Positions 18,661 to 29,486 of a DNA stretch of 64,000 nucleotides are shown one piece after another. Source of the stretch: an uncultured Eubacteriaceae bacterium. GTDB lineage: Bacteria; Bacillota; Clostridia; Lachnospirales; CAG-274. The number at the start of each line of letters is the position of its first letter. Position 1 is the first letter of the stretch. Where the stretch lies: NCBI GenBank assembly GCA_946497035.1, contig CAMMIW010000011.1, forward strand, positions 1 to 64,000, read 5' to 3'. Under the pieces are notes generated by a model. The model searched no databases and was not told where the DNA came from. It saw only the letters and a program-made list of their open reading frames with translations. The position numbers and the translations under genes were made by a program.

Positions 18661-19560
18661 ATGATATATACATTAACTTTTAATCCTGCTATTGATTACA
18701 TTGTAAATGTAGATAATATACAATTTGGTAAAACAAATAGAAGTAAAAATGAAGAAATTTATATAGGTGGTAAAGGTATAAATGTTTCAATTGTTTTAAA
18801 AAATCTAGGTGTTGATAGCAAATGTTTAGGTTTTTATGGTGGTTTTGTTGGAAAAGAAATTATTAGAATATTAGATGATTTTGGCTGTAAATCTGATTTT
18901 ATAGAAGTAGAACAAAACAGTAGAATAAATATAAAAATTAAGTCTAACGAAGAAACAGAGCTAAATGCACAAGGCCCTACTATTTCTAATGAAAATATTG
19001 AAAAACTATTTTTAAAATTAGAAACTTTGAAAGATAATGACATATTAGTTTTGGCAGGCTCTATACCAAATACAATACCGTCAAATATATACCAAAAAAT
19101 TCAAGAAAAATTAAAAGATAAAAATATTAAAATTGTTGTAGATGCTACTAAAGATTTACTTATTAATTCTTTAAAATATAAACCATTTTTAATAAAACCT
19201 AATAAAGATGAGCTTAATGAAATTTTTAATGTTGAAATAGAAACAGATGAACAATTAATATTTTATGCTAAAGAATTGAAAAAACTTGGTGCTAAAAATA
19301 TTATTGTATCATTAGGAAAAGATGGTGCATTTTTATTAGACGAAAATGATGTTATATATAAATCAAAAGCACCTAAAGGCACTTTAATAAATTCTGTTGG
19401 GGCTGGTGATTCTATGGTAGCAGGCTTTATATATGGATTTGAAAAATTTAATAATTATGAAAAAGCTTTTAAATATTCTGTAGCAACAGGTAGTGCTACT
19501 GCTTTTTCTTATTGGCTTGCTAAAAAAGATTTAGTAGAAAAATTATTTGAAACACTATAA
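18661..19560 (+). CDS. fruK: 1-phosphofructokinase
   Basis: The 299-residue PfkB-family kinase phosphorylates fructose-1-phosphate to fructose-1,6-bisphosphate. The N-terminal family signature is GGKGINVSIVLKNLG, and the C-terminal ATP/catalytic signature is NSVGAGDSMVAGFIYG with its catalytic Asp. The RBS GGAGGT lies in the last codons of fruR, indicating translational coupling. It precedes the fructose PTS gene that supplies its substrate. Confidence 0.95.
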   Translation: MIYTLTFNPAIDYIVNVDNIQFGKTNRSKNEEIYIGGKGINVSIVLKNLGVDSKCLGFYGGFVGKEIIRILDDFGCKSDFIEVEQNSRINIKIKSNEETELNAQGPTISNENIEKLFLKLETLKDNDILVLAGSIPNTIPSNIYQKIQEKLKDKNIKIVVDATKDLLINSLKYKPFLIKPNKDELNEIFNVEIETDEQLIFYAKELKKLGAKNIIVSLGKDGAFLLDENDVIYKSKAPKGTLINSVGAGDSMVAGFIYGFEKFNNYEKAFKYSVATGSATAFSYWLAKKDLVEKLFETL

Positions 19561-19575
19561 AAAGGAGTGATTTAT

Positions 19576-21474
19576 ATGAAGATTACTAGTTTAATAAATA
19601 TTAATTCTATAGAGCTTAATGCAACTGCAAGTAATAAAACAGATGCTATAAATAAGCTAGTAGATTTAATGTATAAGGGCGGAAATATAAACAATAAAGA
19701 TGAATATAAACAAGCTATTTTACAAAGAGAACAAAGCTCTACTACAGGAATAGGTGATGAAATAGCAATACCTCATGCAAAAACATCTGCTGTTAAAGAG
19801 GCAGGTGTAGCAATAATGATAGTTAGAGATGGTGTAGATTATGAATCTTTAGACGGGCTAAATACTAAATTATTTTTTATGATAGCTGCTCCTGATAACG
19901 GGCAAGATACACACCTTCAAGTTTTAAGCAAACTATCTACCCTTATTATGACACCAGGTTTTAAAGATAGTATTATTTCGGCAAAATCGGCAAAAGATAT
20001 TATAGATATAATAAATAAGTTTGAAGAAGAAAAATTTAAAATAGAAAATACTAATGAAAAAGATAGTTTAAAAGAAAAAAATAGTAGCTATAATAGCTAT
20101 GAAATATTATGTGTAACGGCTTGCCCTACAGGTATAGCTCATACTTTTATGGCGGCAGAAGCTCTTGAAAATAAAGCTAAAGAAAAAGGTATAAAAATAA
20201 AAGTAGAAACAAATGGTTCTTCTGGAGCTAAAAATATACTTACGTCAGATGAAATAAAAAATGCAAAATGCATAATTGTTGCCGCAGACAAAAAAGTTGA
20301 AATGGACAGATTTAATGGAAAAAAAGTTTTACAAGTAAAAGTTGCCGAAGGTATTAAAAATCCTAGTGGCTTATTAGATAAAGCTATGTCTGGTGATGTG
20401 CCTATTTTTAATTCAAATAATAATATCACAATTGATGAAGAAAAAGAAAAAGAAACTATAGGAAGAAAAATATATAAAAATTTAATGAATGGTGTTTCTC
20501 ATATGTTACCATTTGTTATAGGTGGAGGTATTTTAATAGCTTTAGCCTTCTTATTTGACAACTTTGAGATTAACCCGGCAAACTTTGGTTCTAACACGCC
20601 TTTTGCGGCTTTTCTTAAAAAAACAGGTGATGCAGCCTTTTCATTTATGTTACCTGTTTTAGCAGGATATATTGCTATGAGTATTGGTGATAGACCTGCC
20701 CTTGTTGTTGGTTTTGTGGGTGGATATTTAGCAAATATAGGTGGCTCAGGGTTTTTAGGTGCTTTATTTGCAGGTTTTATTGCTGGATATTTAATAGTTG
20801 GTTTAAAAAATGCTTTAAATTTATTGCCTCAATCTTTAGATGGTATAAAATCTATTTTATTATACCCTGTACTAGGTTTATTATTAATATCTGTTATTAT
20901 AACATTTATTGTTAATCCGCCTGTTGCTTGGTTTAATTTATGGCTTAGCGATTTGCTTAACAATATGGGTAATAGTAGTAAAGTTTTATTAGGTACTGTT
21001 TTAGGCCTTATGATGGCTATAGATTTTGGTGGCCCTATTAATAAAGCAGCATATGTTTTTGGAACAGCTCAAATAGCTGAAGGAAACTACCATATTATGG
21101 CTTCTGTTATGATTGGTGGTATGGTTCCACCTTTAGCTATAGCATTATCTACATTTTTATTTAAAAATAAATTTACTAAAAAAGAGCGTGAATCTGGATT
21201 AAGTAACTTTGTTATGGGATTATCTTTTATTACAGAAGGTGCTATTCCTTTTGCCGCATCAGATCCTTTAAGAGTTATCCCTTCTTGTGCAATAGGTGCA
21301 GGTGTTGCTGGTGGTTTATCTATGTTATTTGACTGTACTTTAAGAGCACCTCACGGTGGAATATTTGTTTTCCCAGTTGTTGGCAATCCGTTAATGTATT
21401 TACTTTCTTTAATTATTGGTTCGTTAGTTGGGGCAATTATATTAGGGATTTTAAAGAAAAAAATAACTGAGTAA
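19576..21474 (+). CDS. fruA: Fructose-specific PTS enzyme IIABC
   Basis: The 632-residue single-chain PTS permease carries three domains. EIIA (1-150) has the phosphorylated His67 in GDEIAIPHAKT. EIIB (about 175-275) has the phosphocysteine C183 in TACPTGIAHTFMAAEAL. EIIC (about 300-632) is polytopic and forms the channel. It imports fructose as fructose-1-phosphate, which fruK then uses. ATG 19576 is chosen because AAAGGAG (19561-19567) precedes it by 8 nt; the in-frame GTG at 19567 overlaps the RBS. It is the last gene of the fructose operon. Confidence 0.95.
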   Translation: MKITSLININSIELNATASNKTDAINKLVDLMYKGGNINNKDEYKQAILQREQSSTTGIGDEIAIPHAKTSAVKEAGVAIMIVRDGVDYESLDGLNTKLFFMIAAPDNGQDTHLQVLSKLSTLIMTPGFKDSIISAKSAKDIIDIINKFEEEKFKIENTNEKDSLKEKNSSYNSYEILCVTACPTGIAHTFMAAEALENKAKEKGIKIKVETNGSSGAKNILTSDEIKNAKCIIVAADKKVEMDRFNGKKVLQVKVAEGIKNPSGLLDKAMSGDVPIFNSNNNITIDEEKEKETIGRKIYKNLMNGVSHMLPFVIGGGILIALAFLFDNFEINPANFGSNTPFAAFLKKTGDAAFSFMLPVLAGYIAMSIGDRPALVVGFVGGYLANIGGSGFLGALFAGFIAGYLIVGLKNALNLLPQSLDGIKSILLYPVLGLLLISVIITFIVNPPVAWFNLWLSDLLNNMGNSSKVLLGTVLGLMMAIDFGGPINKAAYVFGTAQIAEGNYHIMASVMIGGMVPPLAIALSTFLFKNKFTKKERESGLSNFVMGLSFITEGAIPFAASDPLRVIPSCAIGAGVAGGLSMLFDCTLRAPHGGIFVFPVVGNPLMYLLSLIIGSLVGAIILGILKKKITE

Positions 21475-21494
21475 AATTTTAAAATAAGATTTTT

Positions 21495-21560
21495 AGATTA
21501 TTTTTTGATTACTGAAGTTTAATAAAAAAGGCAAGATTTAAAATATATCTAATCTTACCC
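21495..21560 (+). repeat. Dispersed intergenic repeat R1, copy at 21.5 kb
   Basis: It contains TTATTTTTTGATTACTGAAG, then TTTAATAAAAAAGGCAAGATT and, after a short AT loop, AATCTTACC. The GGCAAGATT/AATCTTACC arms can pair with one mismatch. It lies in the convergent gap between fruA and the stalk-domain gene. Confidence 0.7.
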
Positions 21561-21581
21561 ATCAACCTATTACAATCTTAT

Positions 21582-21612
21582 AAAAGCTGTAGACTTTGTC
21601 TACAGCCTTTAT
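21582..21612. terminator. Bidirectional terminator with the recurrent TGTAGAC-TTT-GTCTACA hairpin
   Basis: AAAAGCTGTAGAC pairs with GTCTACAGCCTTT across TTT. It separates fruA from the convergent stalk-domain gene. The same hairpin core recurs at 32.9 kb and, altered, at 40.5, 51.4 and 58.4 kb. Confidence 0.8.
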
Positions 21613-21623
21613 AACTTTTTATA

Positions 21624-23009
21624 TTATTCCCAATATTTAATATTTGAATAGTTATCATATATAAAATATTTTTCTGTATCAAATGACTCGATATGTTCTT
21701 CACCTACAAAATAATTTATATTTGTTTTAAAAAAATAATATCTACCTAAAATTTTAGGTTTAGAAATATCTCCAATTTTTAAATTAGGTTCTTCAAGCTT
21801 AATATTTTTAATATCTTCTTTTAAAGGATCTATAGGTGCATAATTTATTTTTAAAGAGCCTTCTTCTAAGTTAATTATATTAACGCTATATGGAGAAGGT
21901 TTATTATTTTCTGTATTGTTGTTTTTTCCTTCATTTACTGTAACAGTAGAAATATTAAAATCTAAATATTTTTTAAAAAAATCACTAGATAAATAAGTAA
22001 CGCCATTTACACTTTTCATATTAGCTTTTTGGTTGTTAGACATTTTTCCAGTTTTTAAATTAATAGTAATATTATCAATAGTTATACTATTATTTTTACT
22101 ATTATAAATTATATCTTTATTTATATAATTGCAAATAGTTCTAAGGGGCAAATAAATCTTATCTCCTTCTGTAATTACATTACCTTTAGGTATAATATTT
22201 CCATTTATCATTAAAAGATATATATTGTATTTAAAATAATCATATAAACCATTGTTATATATAATATGGTTAACATCTATAGAGCCATAGTTATTTTCAT
22301 TTTCATATGATTTTATATTAAATGTATAAGTTGGATTAGCAGGTAAATTATTATAATTATTTAATGCATTTTTAACTTTTTGCATATTTTTTAAGCTAAT
22401 AAAATTTAAGCTTTGTTTAAAATTCAACTTTTGTAAAAATTCGTTTTGAGATACTAATTTATTATTAATAAAATATTTATCCTTACTAGTATCTAAATGT
22501 TCTTCTCTCAGATCTTTAAAAAAGTTTGTTTGAGTTTTTCCTACTAAAGTAGATGTAACTTTATTATTATCATAGTTTAATTTATAATAAGTCATATTAT
22601 AGTTTACATCAAAATCTTGAAAGCCGTAATATAAATTTTTATCATTATTAGTTGTAAATAATACAATAGTATCTTCTACAGTATTATCACCAAAAATATA
22701 ATCTGTTTTATTTTCTATAGTTGATATTTTTTCAAGCTTATTATTTTTTATTGTATAAATATGGCAAATAGTTTTAAAATCTGTATTTATTTCATCACCC
22801 AAAGGTTTAATTTCTTCGAGTAACATTTCTGGCATACCATCATTATTTAGATCATAAAATAGTACCTTTTCTGGATAAATTTCATCTACTTTATAAGAAC
22901 TTAAATACTCCATATATACGCTTTTATAGTCAACAGATTGGGCGTTAACAGTAGATATAGCTAAAAACGATAAAATTGTAACAAATAATATATTTTTTAA
23001 AATTTTCAT
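21624..23009 (-). CDS. Secreted protein with copper-amine-oxidase-type stalk domain
   Basis: The 461-residue protein has a signal peptide (MKILKNILFVTILSFLAIST...NAQS). An N-terminal region follows with a DLNNDGMPEMLLEE motif, a calcium-loop/FG-GAP-like pattern often seen in Firmicute lipoproteins and secreted proteins. The centre (about 265-350) is a stalk domain of the copper amine oxidase N-terminal type: INGNIIPKG...GDKIYLPLRTICNYINKDIIYN...ITI. No catalytic residues are visible. The role at the cell surface is unknown. RBS AAGGGG. It is a separate unit 28 bp downstream of serS. Confidence 0.7.
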   Translation of the reverse strand: MKILKNILFVTILSFLAISTVNAQSVDYKSVYMEYLSSYKVDEIYPEKVLFYDLNNDGMPEMLLEEIKPLGDEINTDFKTICHIYTIKNNKLEKISTIENKTDYIFGDNTVEDTIVLFTTNNDKNLYYGFQDFDVNYNMTYYKLNYDNNKVTSTLVGKTQTNFFKDLREEHLDTSKDKYFINNKLVSQNEFLQKLNFKQSLNFISLKNMQKVKNALNNYNNLPANPTYTFNIKSYENENNYGSIDVNHIIYNNGLYDYFKYNIYLLMINGNIIPKGNVITEGDKIYLPLRTICNYINKDIIYNSKNNSITIDNITINLKTGKMSNNQKANMKSVNGVTYLSSDFFKKYLDFNISTVTVNEGKNNNTENNKPSPYSVNIINLEEGSLKINYAPIDPLKEDIKNIKLEEPNLKIGDISKPKILGRYYFFKTNINYFVGEEHIESFDTEKYFIYDNYSNIKYWE

Positions 23010-23037
23010 AAAGATCGCCCCTTATTTAATATAAGTT

Positions 23038-24366
<1,329 letters not shown>

Positions 24367-24499
24367 TTAATATAAGCTTATATTTATAGGTTATACAATA
24401 AATACTAATAAAATAATTAATATTGTCTATGTTAATTTTGCCTTAACCTTAATAATTAATAAATAACCTTTATATACTACTAAAATAGTAAAAATATAA

Positions 24500-24730
24500 A
24501 AAAACCCGTCCCTTAAAAAATAAGGGACGAGCTTAAACCCGCGTTGCCACCCAAATTGCTAAAAAGCCTCTCATAAAAGCTATAAAGGGCTTACCCTTAT
24601 GGCTTAATCACCATAAAGCTCTGAAAGTGGAACTCTATAATAAAATGTTAATTTACACCAACCATTAACTCTCTAAAAATTTATATATAGATTAGTTTTC
24701 ATTCATATACTAAAGTATAAACGCTAATAT
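24500..24730 (-). promoter_or_regulatory. T-box leader (serine specifier) upstream of serS
   Basis: On the minus strand there is an AGTA motif near 24716, then AGAGAGTTAATGGTTGGTG (Stem I distal loop region). The candidate specifier UCC (Ser) is in GAGTTCCACTTTCAGAGC. The T-box TGGGTGGCAACGCGGG follows, and a strong terminator CGTCCCTTA/TAAGGGACG with a T7 tail (24500-24530). UCC is read by tRNA-Ser(GGA), encoded at 252-340. Confidence 0.92.
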
Positions 24731-24744
24731 ATTAATTTTTATAT

Positions 24745-24773
24745 ATTATAGCAAAACTTTTTCTTAATTTCAA
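24745..24773 (-). promoter_or_regulatory. Promoter of the serS T-box transcript
   Basis: On the minus strand TTGAAA (24768-24773), a 17-bp spacer and TATAAT (24745-24750), preceded by TGC (extended -10). Confidence 0.75.
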
Positions 24774-24963
24774 GTCTTTTATAAATTTATTTTAAAAAAT
24801 TTTATTAAAATATACTTATTATTTTATATATTTTGGCTAAAACCATTTAAAAAAATAACATTTTATACTAATTTTTATAAATATTTTTTATTATTATATT
24901 TTCAAAATATATTTTTATATGCTATAATATTTATAAATTATGTTTATATGGGAGGTTATCTAT

Positions 24964-25608
24964 ATGTTTATATACGAAAAAATGACAAAAAATGTAATAT
25001 CTGTTAAACCTGATTATTCTGTTTCTAAAGCCTTTCAAATTTTAACAGAAACAAAACACTCTCAGCTACCCGTTGTAGATGATAATAACAAGCTTATAGG
25101 CCTTGTTACCGAAAAGCTTTTAGCAGAGGTAAATCCATCTAAAGCTACATCTCTTAGTGTTTATGAAATAAACTATCTCCTTAGCAAAACAAAAGTATTT
25201 GACATTATGCGTACAGGTGTTTTTAAAATTAATCAAAATGATCTTATAGAAGATGCCGCTCTTGTTATGAAAGAAAATCGTATAGGCTCTTTACCTGTTG
25301 TAGATAACGATAATAACCTTGTTGGTATAGTTACAAGGGTTGATATTTTTAAAGCTTTTATAGATATTTTAGGTGTAAAAGTTCCAGGAACTCGTATTTC
25401 TTTAAAAGCTTCTGAAAAAGTTGGAGAGCTTGCAGAAATTAGCAAAATTATAGCAGATCACAATATTAATATTAAAAATATTTCAAACTTTTCTACATCT
25501 TTTGGTAGAGAAGTTATTATAAAATTAGATACATTTGAAACAGATAGCTTAGTAAACAATTTAAAAGAAAAAGGTTATGAAATTTTATCTGTAAGTATAC
25601 AACATTAA
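24964..25608 (+). CDS. CBS-domain pair with C-terminal ACT domain (AcuB-like)
   Basis: From ATG 24964 the product has 214 residues. Two CBS motifs come first (MTKNVISVKPDYSVSKAFQIL...QLPVVDDNNKLIGLVTE and IMRTGVFKINQNDLIEDAALVMKENRIGSLPVVDNDNNLVGIVT). An ACT-like domain follows (KVGELAEISKIIADHNINIKNIS). CBS pairs bind adenine nucleotides and ACT domains bind amino acids, so this is a ligand-sensing protein; the effector target is unknown. GGGAGG at 24950-24955 supports ATG 24964 rather than the upstream in-frame ATG at 24940. It is monocistronic. Confidence 0.85.
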   Translation: MFIYEKMTKNVISVKPDYSVSKAFQILTETKHSQLPVVDDNNKLIGLVTEKLLAEVNPSKATSLSVYEINYLLSKTKVFDIMRTGVFKINQNDLIEDAALVMKENRIGSLPVVDNDNNLVGIVTRVDIFKAFIDILGVKVPGTRISLKASEKVGELAEISKIIADHNINIKNISNFSTSFGREVIIKLDTFETDSLVNNLKEKGYEILSVSIQH

Positions 25609-25679
25609 ATAAAGGTTAAAAAGGCTGGGTTAATGTATAACTCTTCTTTATATATAGCTATTTTTTATTAAAAGAAACA

Positions 25680-25741
25680 ACATTACATATATTTTAAACC
25701 CTGCCTTTTATACTAAACTATAACAATTGAAAAATAACCTA
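25680..25741 (-). repeat. Dispersed intergenic repeat R1, copy at 25.7 kb
   Basis: On the minus strand GGTTATTTTTCAATTGTTAT then AGTTTAGTATAAAAGGCAGGGTT. The distal arm AACCCAGCC (minus strand of about 25623-25632) can pair with GGCAGGGTT across a longer loop. The arm sequence differs from the 21.5-kb copy on both sides in a way that keeps pairing. Confidence 0.65.
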
Positions 25742-25824
25742 AAAAACAAGGTTTAACTGCTACTACATCTTTTAATAATAAATAAACTTTATAGTTAATA
25801 ATTATACTTAATCAATAAAAACTG

Positions 25825-25852
25825 TTGACAAAAACGAATATTTATATATAAT
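25825..25852 (+). promoter_or_regulatory. Promoter for the lipoprotein transcript (long leader)
   Basis: TTGACA (25825-25830), a 16-bp spacer and TATAAT (25847-25852). The coding sequence starts about 240 bp later at 26096, so the transcript would have a long 5' leader. Confidence 0.7.
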
Positions 25853-25868
25853 GTATATTATTAATTAT

Positions 25869-25897
25869 AGGTTCTTTTTGAATTGTTATAGTATAAA
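25869..25897 (+). repeat. Dispersed intergenic repeat R1, partial copy at 25.9 kb
   Basis: AGGTTCTTTTTGAATTGTTA then TAGTATAAAT matches the core only. It lies within the predicted leader of the beta-propeller lipoprotein gene. Confidence 0.45.
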
Positions 25898-25899
25898 TC

Positions 25900-26090
25900 A
25901 ATTTTTTGAATACTTTGTACTCAAAAACAGGTATTACTAAGCTTTTTTATTTATAAAATTTAATTTATTTATATATAATTTTGCTTTAAAAAATTAAGTA
26001 ATACCTTAATTAAAATAATAAAAATAAATAAGGCTTTTGCCTAATATTATATCATATTTATTATAGAGCCTAGTTATTATAGGAGGTTTT
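25900..26090 (+). ncRNA. Structured 5' leader of the lipoprotein gene (unidentified)
   Basis: It contains a hairpin TTTTTGA-ATAC/GTAC-TCAAAAA (about 25903-25928), a long-range pairing AGGTATTACT (25929-25938)/AGTAATACCT (about 25998-26007), and a small hairpin AGGC-TTTT-GCCT (about 26032-26043). No riboswitch class I know matches it. It may be a regulatory leader or merely AT-rich intergenic DNA. Confidence 0.3.
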
Positions 26091-26095
26091 TTATT

Positions 26096-27145
26096 GTGAA
26101 AAGATTTGCATTATCGCTATTTTTAGTGTTAAACCTTTCTCTTGTTGGTTGTTCTTCTGATTCTAGCACAACTGAAAATAGCACACAAACTGAAGCTACA
26201 ACAACTAGTAGCCAAGCTAACGAAGGTGAAGCATCAGCTAAGCCAGAGGCTTTTGATATGGATATTAAAAATAATTCTTTAGCTATTAATCCTAGCGAAA
26301 CAATTGCCGTTGTTTCTAATAGCACAATTTCTGAAATAAAAATTTATGATCTAAAAGAAGGTAAGGTTGTTGCTACATTAGACGAATTTGTAACACCTAG
26401 AAATATAGCTTTTGCTAAAGACGGTAGCCATTTTTACATATCTGACAGTACATATGGCAACATTAGAGAATATAGCGCAGAAACATTTGAGCTAACAAGA
26501 ACATTTGACTTAGAACAGGGTGTTTTTGGCTTTACTTTAACAAATGCTGGTGACAAAATTTTTGCTAATAACCAAGCTGCAAGCACTGTTACAGTTATCG
26601 ACTTAAAATCTGGCAACGTTGAAAAAGTGATAGAAGGTTTTAGCCAACCACGCCAAGGTATTATTGTAGATAGCAACGACGAGTTTGTTTATGTTACTAA
26701 TTTTGAAGGTGATGATGTTAGAGTAGTTAACACAAAAACTTTAGAAATAGAAAAAACTTTAAAAGGTATACCATCTGTTAGAGCTATATCTGTTGATAAA
26801 GAAGGCAAATATTTATACGGTGCATCTAGCAGCGAAAATTCTATAAACGTAGTAGATATAGAAACAGGCGAATTAGTAAAATCTATCCCTGTTGGTGAAG
26901 AACCATACGGTGCTGCTCTTTCTCCTGATCAAAAATTAATTTTAACAGGTGAAAAAGTGAGCAACCAAGTTAGTGTAATAAATACAGATACACTAGAGGT
27001 TACTTCAACTATAACTGGTTTTGATGAGCCAAGACAAGCTATTGTTTATAGCTCTAATCCTAACCAAGCATACGTATCAAATAAAGATTTAAGCATATCT
27101 TTAATAGACTATGCAGAAGGAAATATTATAAAAACTATAAAATAA
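26096..27145 (+). CDS. Lipoprotein with YVTN-type beta-propeller
   Basis: The 349-residue protein has a lipoprotein signal peptide with lipobox LSLVGC (Cys about 19) and a Ser/Thr/Glu linker. A seven-bladed propeller of the YVTN/YncE type then follows, visible as repeated units such as NIAFAKDGSHFYISDSTYGNIREYS, QGIIVDSNDEFVYVTNFEGDDVRVV and LSPDQKLILTGEKVSNQVSVI. It is anchored outside the membrane; ligand unknown. The start is GTG (26096) with AGGAGG at 26081-26086. It has its own promoter, a long leader and a strong terminator. Confidence 0.85.
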   Translation: MKRFALSLFLVLNLSLVGCSSDSSTTENSTQTEATTTSSQANEGEASAKPEAFDMDIKNNSLAINPSETIAVVSNSTISEIKIYDLKEGKVVATLDEFVTPRNIAFAKDGSHFYISDSTYGNIREYSAETFELTRTFDLEQGVFGFTLTNAGDKIFANNQAASTVTVIDLKSGNVEKVIEGFSQPRQGIIVDSNDEFVYVTNFEGDDVRVVNTKTLEIEKTLKGIPSVRAISVDKEGKYLYGASSSENSINVVDIETGELVKSIPVGEEPYGAALSPDQKLILTGEKVSNQVSVINTDTLEVTSTITGFDEPRQAIVYSSNPNQAYVSNKDLSISLIDYAEGNIIKTIK

Positions 27146-27193
27146 TGTATTGACATTTTTTATAATATTTCATATACTATTATTAATAAGAAC

Positions 27194-27233
27194 AAGGGCG
27201 TTCAAAACACTAGGTGTTTTACGCCCTTTTTAT
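27194..27233 (+). terminator. Terminator of the lipoprotein gene
   Basis: AAGGGCG pairs with CGCCCTT, an inner AAAACAC/GTGTTTT extends the stem, and a T run follows. Confidence 0.9.
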
Positions 27234-27246
27234 ATTTATTATTTTT

Positions 27247-27278
27247 TAGGTTCTTTTTCAATTATTGGGGTTTAAACA
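27247..27278 (+). repeat. Dispersed intergenic repeat R1, partial copy at 27.3 kb
   Basis: TAGGTTCTTTTTCAATTATT then GGGGTTTAAAC matches the core. It lies between the lipoprotein terminator and glnA. Confidence 0.5.
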
Positions 27279-27342
27279 AAAATTCCCCTTTTAATAAGAT
27301 TATTACAATATTTATTAATTTAATTTTTATGGAGGGCTTGTT

Positions 27343-28674
27343 ATGGCAAAATATAGCAAAGAAGATATTAAAAGAATTATTCAAGAAAATGATGTAAAAT
27401 TTATTAGATTACAATTTACAGATGTTTTAGGTAAATTTAAAAATATTGCTGTTACGGCATCACAAATAGATAAAGTATTAAATGATGGTATGATGTTTGA
27501 TGGCTCATCTATAGAAGGTTTTGCAAGAATAGAAGAATCTGATATGTATCTTAAGCCAGATTTAGATACTTTTGTTATATTTCCTTGGCGCCCTCAAACT
27601 GGCAAAGTAGCTCGCTTTATATGTGATGTTTATAGACCAGATGGAACACCTTTTGATGGTTGCCCTAGATATATATTAAAGAAAACTTTAGAAGAAGCTA
27701 AAGCTATGGGCTATGAATTTAATGTAGGTAATGAACTAGAATTTTTCTTATTTAAAGTAGATGAAAATGGCAACCCTACTACAGAAACTAACGATAGAGC
27801 AGGCTATTTTGATTTAGCACCTATAGATAGTGGCTCTAACGCTCGTAGAGATATTTGTTTAACTCTTGAAGATATGGGCTTTGAGATAGAAGCATCTCAT
27901 CATGAGGTAGCTGCAGGCCAACACGAAATAGACTTTAAATATGATAGTGCTTTAGCTACTGCCGATAATGTTACAACTTTTAGAATGGTTGTTAAAACTA
28001 TCGCCCAAAAATATGGCCTACACGCAACGTTTATGCCAAAGCCTATTTATGGTATAGCAGGATCTGGTATGCATACTAATATGAGTTTATTTAAAGATGG
28101 CAAAAATGCTTTTTATGATCCAGAAGATAAATTAGGCCTTAGCAAAGATGCTTATAGCTTTATTGCTGGTGTTTTAGAGCACGTTAAAGGTATTACCGCT
28201 GTTACAAATCCTCTTGTAAATTCTTATAAAAGGCTTGTGCCAGGTTATGAAGCACCTTGTTATATAGCTTGGAGCGCATCTAACAGAACAGATATTATCA
28301 GGATACCTGCTAGTAGAGGTATAGGCACAAGAATTGAGCTTAGAAGCCCAGATCCTACTACAAATCCTTACCTTTGCTTAGCTCTTTGTTTAGCTGCTGG
28401 CCTTGATGGTATTAAAAGAGGTTTAAAATGTCCTGACAGTGTAGATGAAAACTTATTTAAAATGAGCAAAGAAGAAAGAAAAGCAAGAGGTATTGAAAAT
28501 TTACCTGAAACTTTAAATGAAGCTTTATACTATATGAAGCAAGATCCTATGGTTAAACAAGTTTTAGGTGATCACGCTTATAAATCTTATAGAGCTTGTA
28601 AGAAAAAAGAATGGAATGCATATAAAACATATGTTTCTAATTGGGAGCTTGAAAGATATATGACAGTTTATTAA
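27343..28674 (+). CDS. glnA: Glutamine synthetase (type I, short alpha form)
   Basis: The 443-residue GSI-alpha enzyme makes glutamine from glutamate, ammonia and ATP. Signatures are [18 protein letters not shown] (N-terminal), the metal/ammonium residues in [12 protein letters not shown], the ATP-binding [16 protein letters not shown] and [25 protein letters not shown]. The length and lack of the adenylylation-loop insertion fit the Gram-positive GSI-alpha group. RBS GGAGGG at about 27331-27336. I did not find a convincing GlnR operator in the 100-bp leader. Confidence 0.96.
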   Translation: MAKYSKEDIKRIIQENDVKFIRLQFTDVLGKFKNIAVTASQIDKVLNDGMMFDGSSIEGFARIEESDMYLKPDLDTFVIFPWRPQTGKVARFICDVYRPDGTPFDGCPRYILKKTLEEAKAMGYEFNVGNELEFFLFKVDENGNPTTETNDRAGYFDLAPIDSGSNARRDICLTLEDMGFEIEASHHEVAAGQHEIDFKYDSALATADNVTTFRMVVKTIAQKYGLHATFMPKPIYGIAGSGMHTNMSLFKDGKNAFYDPEDKLGLSKDAYSFIAGVLEHVKGITAVTNPLVNSYKRLVPGYEAPCYIAWSASNRTDIIRIPASRGIGTRIELRSPDPTTNPYLCLALCLAAGLDGIKRGLKCPDSVDENLFKMSKEERKARGIENLPETLNEALYYMKQDPMVKQVLGDHAYKSYRACKKKEWNAYKTYVSNWELERYMTVY

Positions 28675-28698
28675 AATCACTTTTTAATTATAAATAAT

Positions 28699-28739
28699 AA
28701 AAATGGTTATTAAATATTTTATTTAGTAACCATTTTTAT
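28699..28739 (+). terminator. Terminator of glnA
   Basis: AAATGGTTA pairs with TAACCATTT, with an inner TAAAT/ATTTA extension and a T run. Confidence 0.8.
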
Positions 28740-28798
28740 TTTAATTTTATAAATAAAAATTGGAGTTGTGTTATTAAATTAAAGGTTACAATAATATA

Positions 28799-28830
28799 AA
28801 AAGCTATAGATAAAATCTATAGCTTTTCTA
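28799..28830. terminator. Terminator of rubrerythrin gene (bidirectional)
   Basis: AAAAGCTATAGAT pairs with ATCTATAGCTTTT. It resembles the other TGTAGA-type terminator hairpins in the window. Confidence 0.8.
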
Positions 28831-28849
28831 TATTATATTAAATCAATTA

Positions 28850-29398
28850 TTATTTATTGAAATATCTGTTTAATAAACCTTCGAAAGCTTTACCATGTCT
28901 AGCTTCATCTTTAGCCATTTCGTGAACTGTATCGTGGATAGCATCAAGGTTATATTCTTTAGCTTTTTTAGCAAGTTCAAATTTACCAGCAGTAGCACCA
29001 TTTTCTGCTGCAACACGAAGCTCTAAGTTCTTTTTAGTAGAATCTGTAACAACTTCACCGATTAACTCTGCAAATTTAGCAGCGTGTTCTGCTTCTTCAA
29101 AAGCAGCTTGTTGATAGTACATACCGATTTCTGGATAACCTTCTCTATGAGCAACTCTTGACATAGCAAGGTACATACCAACTTCACAACATTCGCCTTC
29201 AAAGTTCATTTTAAGACCTTCCATAATTTCTTCTGGACAACCTTGAGCTACACCTACAACGTGCTCACAAGCCCAAGTTAAACCTTCACCAGATTGCTCT
29301 TTAAATTTAGAAGCAGGAGCTTTACATTGTGGGCAAGACTCTGGAGCTTCATTACCTTCGTGAACATAACCGCAAATAGTACAAACAAATTTTTTCAT
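28850..29398 (-). CDS. Reverse rubrerythrin (N-terminal rubredoxin, diiron ferritin-like domain)
   Basis: The 182-residue protein has its rubredoxin domain at the N-terminus (C6, C9, C22, C25 in [10 protein letters not shown]...CPQCKAP). A ferritin-like diiron domain follows, with [27 protein letters not shown] and [11 protein letters not shown]. This reversed order defines rubrerythrins that act as NADH-linked peroxidases against H2O2 and O2 in Clostridia. The RBS AAGGAGG fixes the start. The promoter lies at 29487-29514, and a weak PerR-like half-palindrome overlaps its -10. Confidence 0.93.
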   Translation of the reverse strand: MKKFVCTICGYVHEGNEAPESCPQCKAPASKFKEQSGEGLTWACEHVVGVAQGCPEEIMEGLKMNFEGECCEVGMYLAMSRVAHREGYPEIGMYYQQAAFEEAEHAAKFAELIGEVVTDSTKKNLELRVAAENGATAGKFELAKKAKEYNLDAIHDTVHEMAKDEARHGKAFEGLLNRYFNK

Positions 29399-29486
29399 AA
29401 TAAAATCCTCCTTAAAAAATATATAATTTTAATAATAACTAAATATAAAGTTAAAAACAAACGTTATTAACTAATAACTATTATTA

